DNA of 64,000 bases from Paraburkholderia terricola (GTDB lineage: Bacteria > Pseudomonadota > Gammaproteobacteria > Burkholderiales > Burkholderiaceae). Where the stretch lies: positions 1 to 64,000 of the forward strand of contig NZ_FRAB01000030.1 of assembly GCF_900142195.1 (NCBI RefSeq), read 5' to 3'. Each line of letters begins with the position of its first letter. Positions within the stretch are counted from its first letter, which is position 1. A program made the position numbers and the translations under genes. The notes below the pieces were generated by a model that saw nothing but the letters and a program-made list of their open reading frames with translations, had not been told where the DNA came from and did not search any database. Below are positions 62,074-64,000 of this stretch, piece by piece.

Positions 62074-62954
62074 GAGTATTGAACCCTGCGTTCGATGAAA
62101 CGGAACTGCACGACGGTCAGCGCGACGACGATCACCATCAGGATCACCGACTGCGCGCCTGAACTGCCGATGTCGAGTCCCTGGAAGCCTTCGGCGAAAA
62201 TCTTGTAGATCAGCGTGCGGGTCGATTGCGCGGGGCCGCCGCCGGTGGCCGCGTCGATCACGGGGAAGGTGTCGAAGAACGCGTAGGTGATGTTGATCAC
62301 CAGCAGGAAGAAACTGGTCGGCGAAAGCAAGGGCAGCGCGATGCCGAAGAAACGCCGCACGGGTCCTGCGCCGTCGATCGCGGCGGCCTCGATCAGCGAG
62401 CGCGGAATCGCCTGCAGGCCCGCATAGAAGAATAGAAAGTTATAGCTGATCTGCTTCCAGACCGACGCGAGCACCACCAGAAACATCGCCTGGCTTGCAT
62501 TCAACGCGTGATTCCAGACGATGCCGTACTTCGCCAGCGCATAGGTGACGAGGCCGATGCTCGGGTTGAACAGGAACGACCACAGTACGGCGGCGATCGC
62601 GGGCGCGACCGCATACGGCCAGATCAGCAGCGTCTGATAGGTCTTGGCGGCGCGCGTCACGCGGTCGGCGCAAACGGCCAGCAACAGCGAGACCAAAAGC
62701 CCGGACAGCGTGACGAGCGTGCAGAAAATCAGCGTCGTGTTGAACGACGACAGATAGAGCGGGTCGGCGAAGAGCTGCTTGAAGTTGGCGAGCCCGACGA
62801 ATTCGCTAGACGTGCCGAACGCGTCCTGGCTTTGCGTGGATTGCCACAGCGCCTCGCCGGCCGGCCACAGAAAGAACAGCAGCGTGATCGCGAGTTGCGG
62901 CGCGACGAGCAGATAGGGCAGCAGGCTGGTGCCGAAGCTGGAGCGCTTTTCCAT
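62070..62954 (-). CDS. ugpA: UgpA, permease of the glycerol-3-phosphate importer
   Basis: A 294-residue membrane protein with six spans. PYLLVAPQLAITLLFFLWPA begins the first, and the EAA loop is EAAAIDGAGPVRRFFGIALP (near residue 190). The start at MEKRSSFGTSLLPY gives the usual length; the longer frame to 63419 runs into the ugpB gene. It overlaps ugpE by four bases. Confidence 0.92.
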   Translation of the reverse strand: MEKRSSFGTSLLPYLLVAPQLAITLLFFLWPAGEALWQSTQSQDAFGTSSEFVGLANFKQLFADPLYLSSFNTTLIFCTLVTLSGLLVSLLLAVCADRVTRAAKTYQTLLIWPYAVAPAIAAVLWSFLFNPSIGLVTYALAKYGIVWNHALNASQAMFLVVLASVWKQISYNFLFFYAGLQAIPRSLIEAAAIDGAGPVRRFFGIALPLLSPTSFFLLVINITYAFFDTFPVIDAATGGGPAQSTRTLIYKIFAEGFQGLDIGSSGAQSVILMVIVVALTVVQFRFIERRVQYS

Positions 62955-63034
62955 CGAAGGTGTCCTGGGTTCGACTTGCTGCCGGCAGGGTTCCGGCGCG
63001 AAGCACGCCGAAACCCTGCCGGCTGGCGCAGCGC

Positions 63035-64000
63035 TTAGCTGCCGGCTTTTTCGAAGCGGCGCAGCAGTTCGTTGCCGCGCGTGACGGCGGAGTCGAGCGC
63101 TTCTTGCGGCGTCTTTTTCTGTGCCCACACCTGTTCGAGTTCTTCGTCGATGACGGTGCGGATCTGCGGCATGTTGCCCAGACGCAAGCCCTTCGTGTAC
63201 GGCAGCGGCGGCTTGTTGAGCATCTGTTTGATCGCGGTGTCGCTGCCCGGATTCTTCTCGTAGAAGCCTTGCTGCTGCGTCAATTGATACGCGGCGGTGG
63301 TGACCGGCAGATAGCCCGTGTCCTGGTGCCACTTCGCGGCGACCGGCGCCGACGACAGATACGCGAGGAACGCGGCCACGCCCTTGTACACGGCCGGATC
63401 CTTGCCCGCCAGGACCCACAAGCTCGCCCCGCCGATGATCGCGTTCTGCGGCGCGCCCTTCACGTTCGCGTCGTACGGCATCATGCCGGTGCCGAAGCTG
63501 AACTTCGCGTACTTCTTGATGGTGGCGAGCGAACCGGACGAGTTCGTGATGATCCCGCAGTCGCCGCTATAGAACTTCGAGATCGGTTCGTCCTTGCGGC
63601 CGACGTAGGTGAACGAGCCGTCCTTCTGCATGTTCTGCAGGAACTGGATGTGCGCGACCTGCACCGGCTTGTTGAATTCGAGCTGCGCGTCGGCGCCGTC
63701 GAAACCATTGTTCTTCGACGCGAACGGCGCGCCGTGCCAGGCGCTGTAGTTTTCAAGCTGAATCCAGCTTTGCCAGCCCGACGAGTATCCGCACGCCATG
63801 CCCGAGGCCTTCAATTTCTGCGCGTCCACTTGCAACTCGGCCCAGGTTTTCGGCGGCTGATTCGGATCGAGCCCGGCTTTCTTGAAGGCGTCCTTGTTGT
63901 AGTACAGCACCGGCGTCGAACTGTTGAAGGGCATCGAGATCAAGTGACCGGTCTTGGCGTCGCTGTAATAACTCGCGATGGTCGGCACGAAGGCTTTTTC
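63035..64000 (-). CDS. ugpB: UgpB, glycerol-3-phosphate binding protein (5' end outside the window)
   Basis: The visible C-terminal 320 or so residues of a periplasmic solute-binding protein. YYNKDAFKKAGLDPNQPPKTWAEL in pieces, ACGYSSGWQSWIQLENYSAWHG and GGASLWVLAGK are typical of UgpB, and GLRLGNMPQIRTVIDEELEQVW near the end is conserved. The signal peptide is beyond position 64000. It precedes ugpA with about 80 bases between. With UgpAEC it imports glycerol-3-phosphate and its diesters. Confidence 0.93.
   Translation of the reverse strand, partial: EKAFVPTIASYYSDAKTGHLISMPFNSSTPVLYYNKDAFKKAGLDPNQPPKTWAELQVDAQKLKASGMACGYSSGWQSWIQLENYSAWHGAPFASKNNGFDGADAQLEFNKPVQVAHIQFLQNMQKDGSFTYVGRKDEPISKFYSGDCGIITNSSGSLATIKKYAKFSFGTGMMPYDANVKGAPQNAIIGGASLWVLAGKDPAVYKGVAAFLAYLSSAPVAAKWHQDTGYLPVTTAAYQLTQQQGFYEKNPGSDTAIKQMLNKPPLPYTKGLRLGNMPQIRTVIDEELEQVWAQKKTPQEALDSAVTRGNELLRRFEKAGS

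Overview
The window is a GC-rich chromosomal segment from a beta-proteobacterium of the order Burkholderiales, most likely Paraburkholderia or Burkholderia. I infer this from gene order rather than a database match: a thiO-thiS-thiG-thiE cluster behind a TPP riboswitch, a six-gene mla operon that includes mlaA, an unfused hisGDCBHAFIE series followed by hinT-tatABC, petABC-sspAB-tRNA-Thr, and hemA-prfA-prmC-grxD-ubiX. About 70 protein genes, one tRNA and one riboswitch are supported. The content is overwhelmingly core metabolism. I see no insertion sequence, prophage, CRISPR array or clear defence or secondary-metabolite system.

Layout. 1-3219: two small exported proteins and a fused ABC transporter of the SbmA/YddA type, all on the minus strand. 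3582-7307: TPP riboswitch with an apparent terminator, a short possible leader ORF, then thiamine thiazole synthesis and coupling. 7364-11826: the Mla lipid transport system (FEDACB). 12066-15386: an ABC-2 exporter pair, a BolA-like protein and murA. 15383-26305: histidine biosynthesis, with a MarC-type membrane protein inserted, then hinT and the Tat translocase. 26513-32932: a DegS/DegQ-like protease, a Nif3-like protein, the cytochrome bc1 complex, SspA/SspB, tRNA-Thr and a strong terminator. 32933-45141: a mixed accessory-leaning stretch with an AT-richer gene-poor patch, two methyltransferases, a flavoprotein, DUF proteins, a TetR regulator divergent from an MFS transporter, a nitroreductase, a second MFS transporter, an Hsp70-like ATPase and a cold shock protein. 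45561-53349: an APC permease, an extradiol-dioxygenase-like enzyme, the hemA-to-ubiX block, and an OmpR-type regulator. 53554-64000: a small membrane protein, aminopeptidase P, a HAD phosphatase, a DUF748 protein, EttA, a DUF3761 protein, and the ugpBAEC glycerol-3-phosphate importer, with ugpB cut by the window end.

Functional links. The Rieske protein PetA carries a twin-arginine motif, and the Tat translocase genes lie about 2.4 kb upstream. SspB is the ClpXP adaptor and SspA an RNA polymerase partner. PrmC methylates the release factor PrfA encoded next to it. HisG is the short form and needs a HisZ partner that is not in this window.

The best candidates for a second look are: an orphan OmpR-family regulator with Glu where the phosphoacceptor Asp should be; a 22-bp exact repeat plus shared flank, found once in an intergenic region and once inside a rare-codon patch of a flavoprotein gene; the 38-codon ORF between the TPP riboswitch and thiO; the N-terminal extension of ThiE; and operator-like palindromes at the tetR/MFS and dioxygenase promoters.
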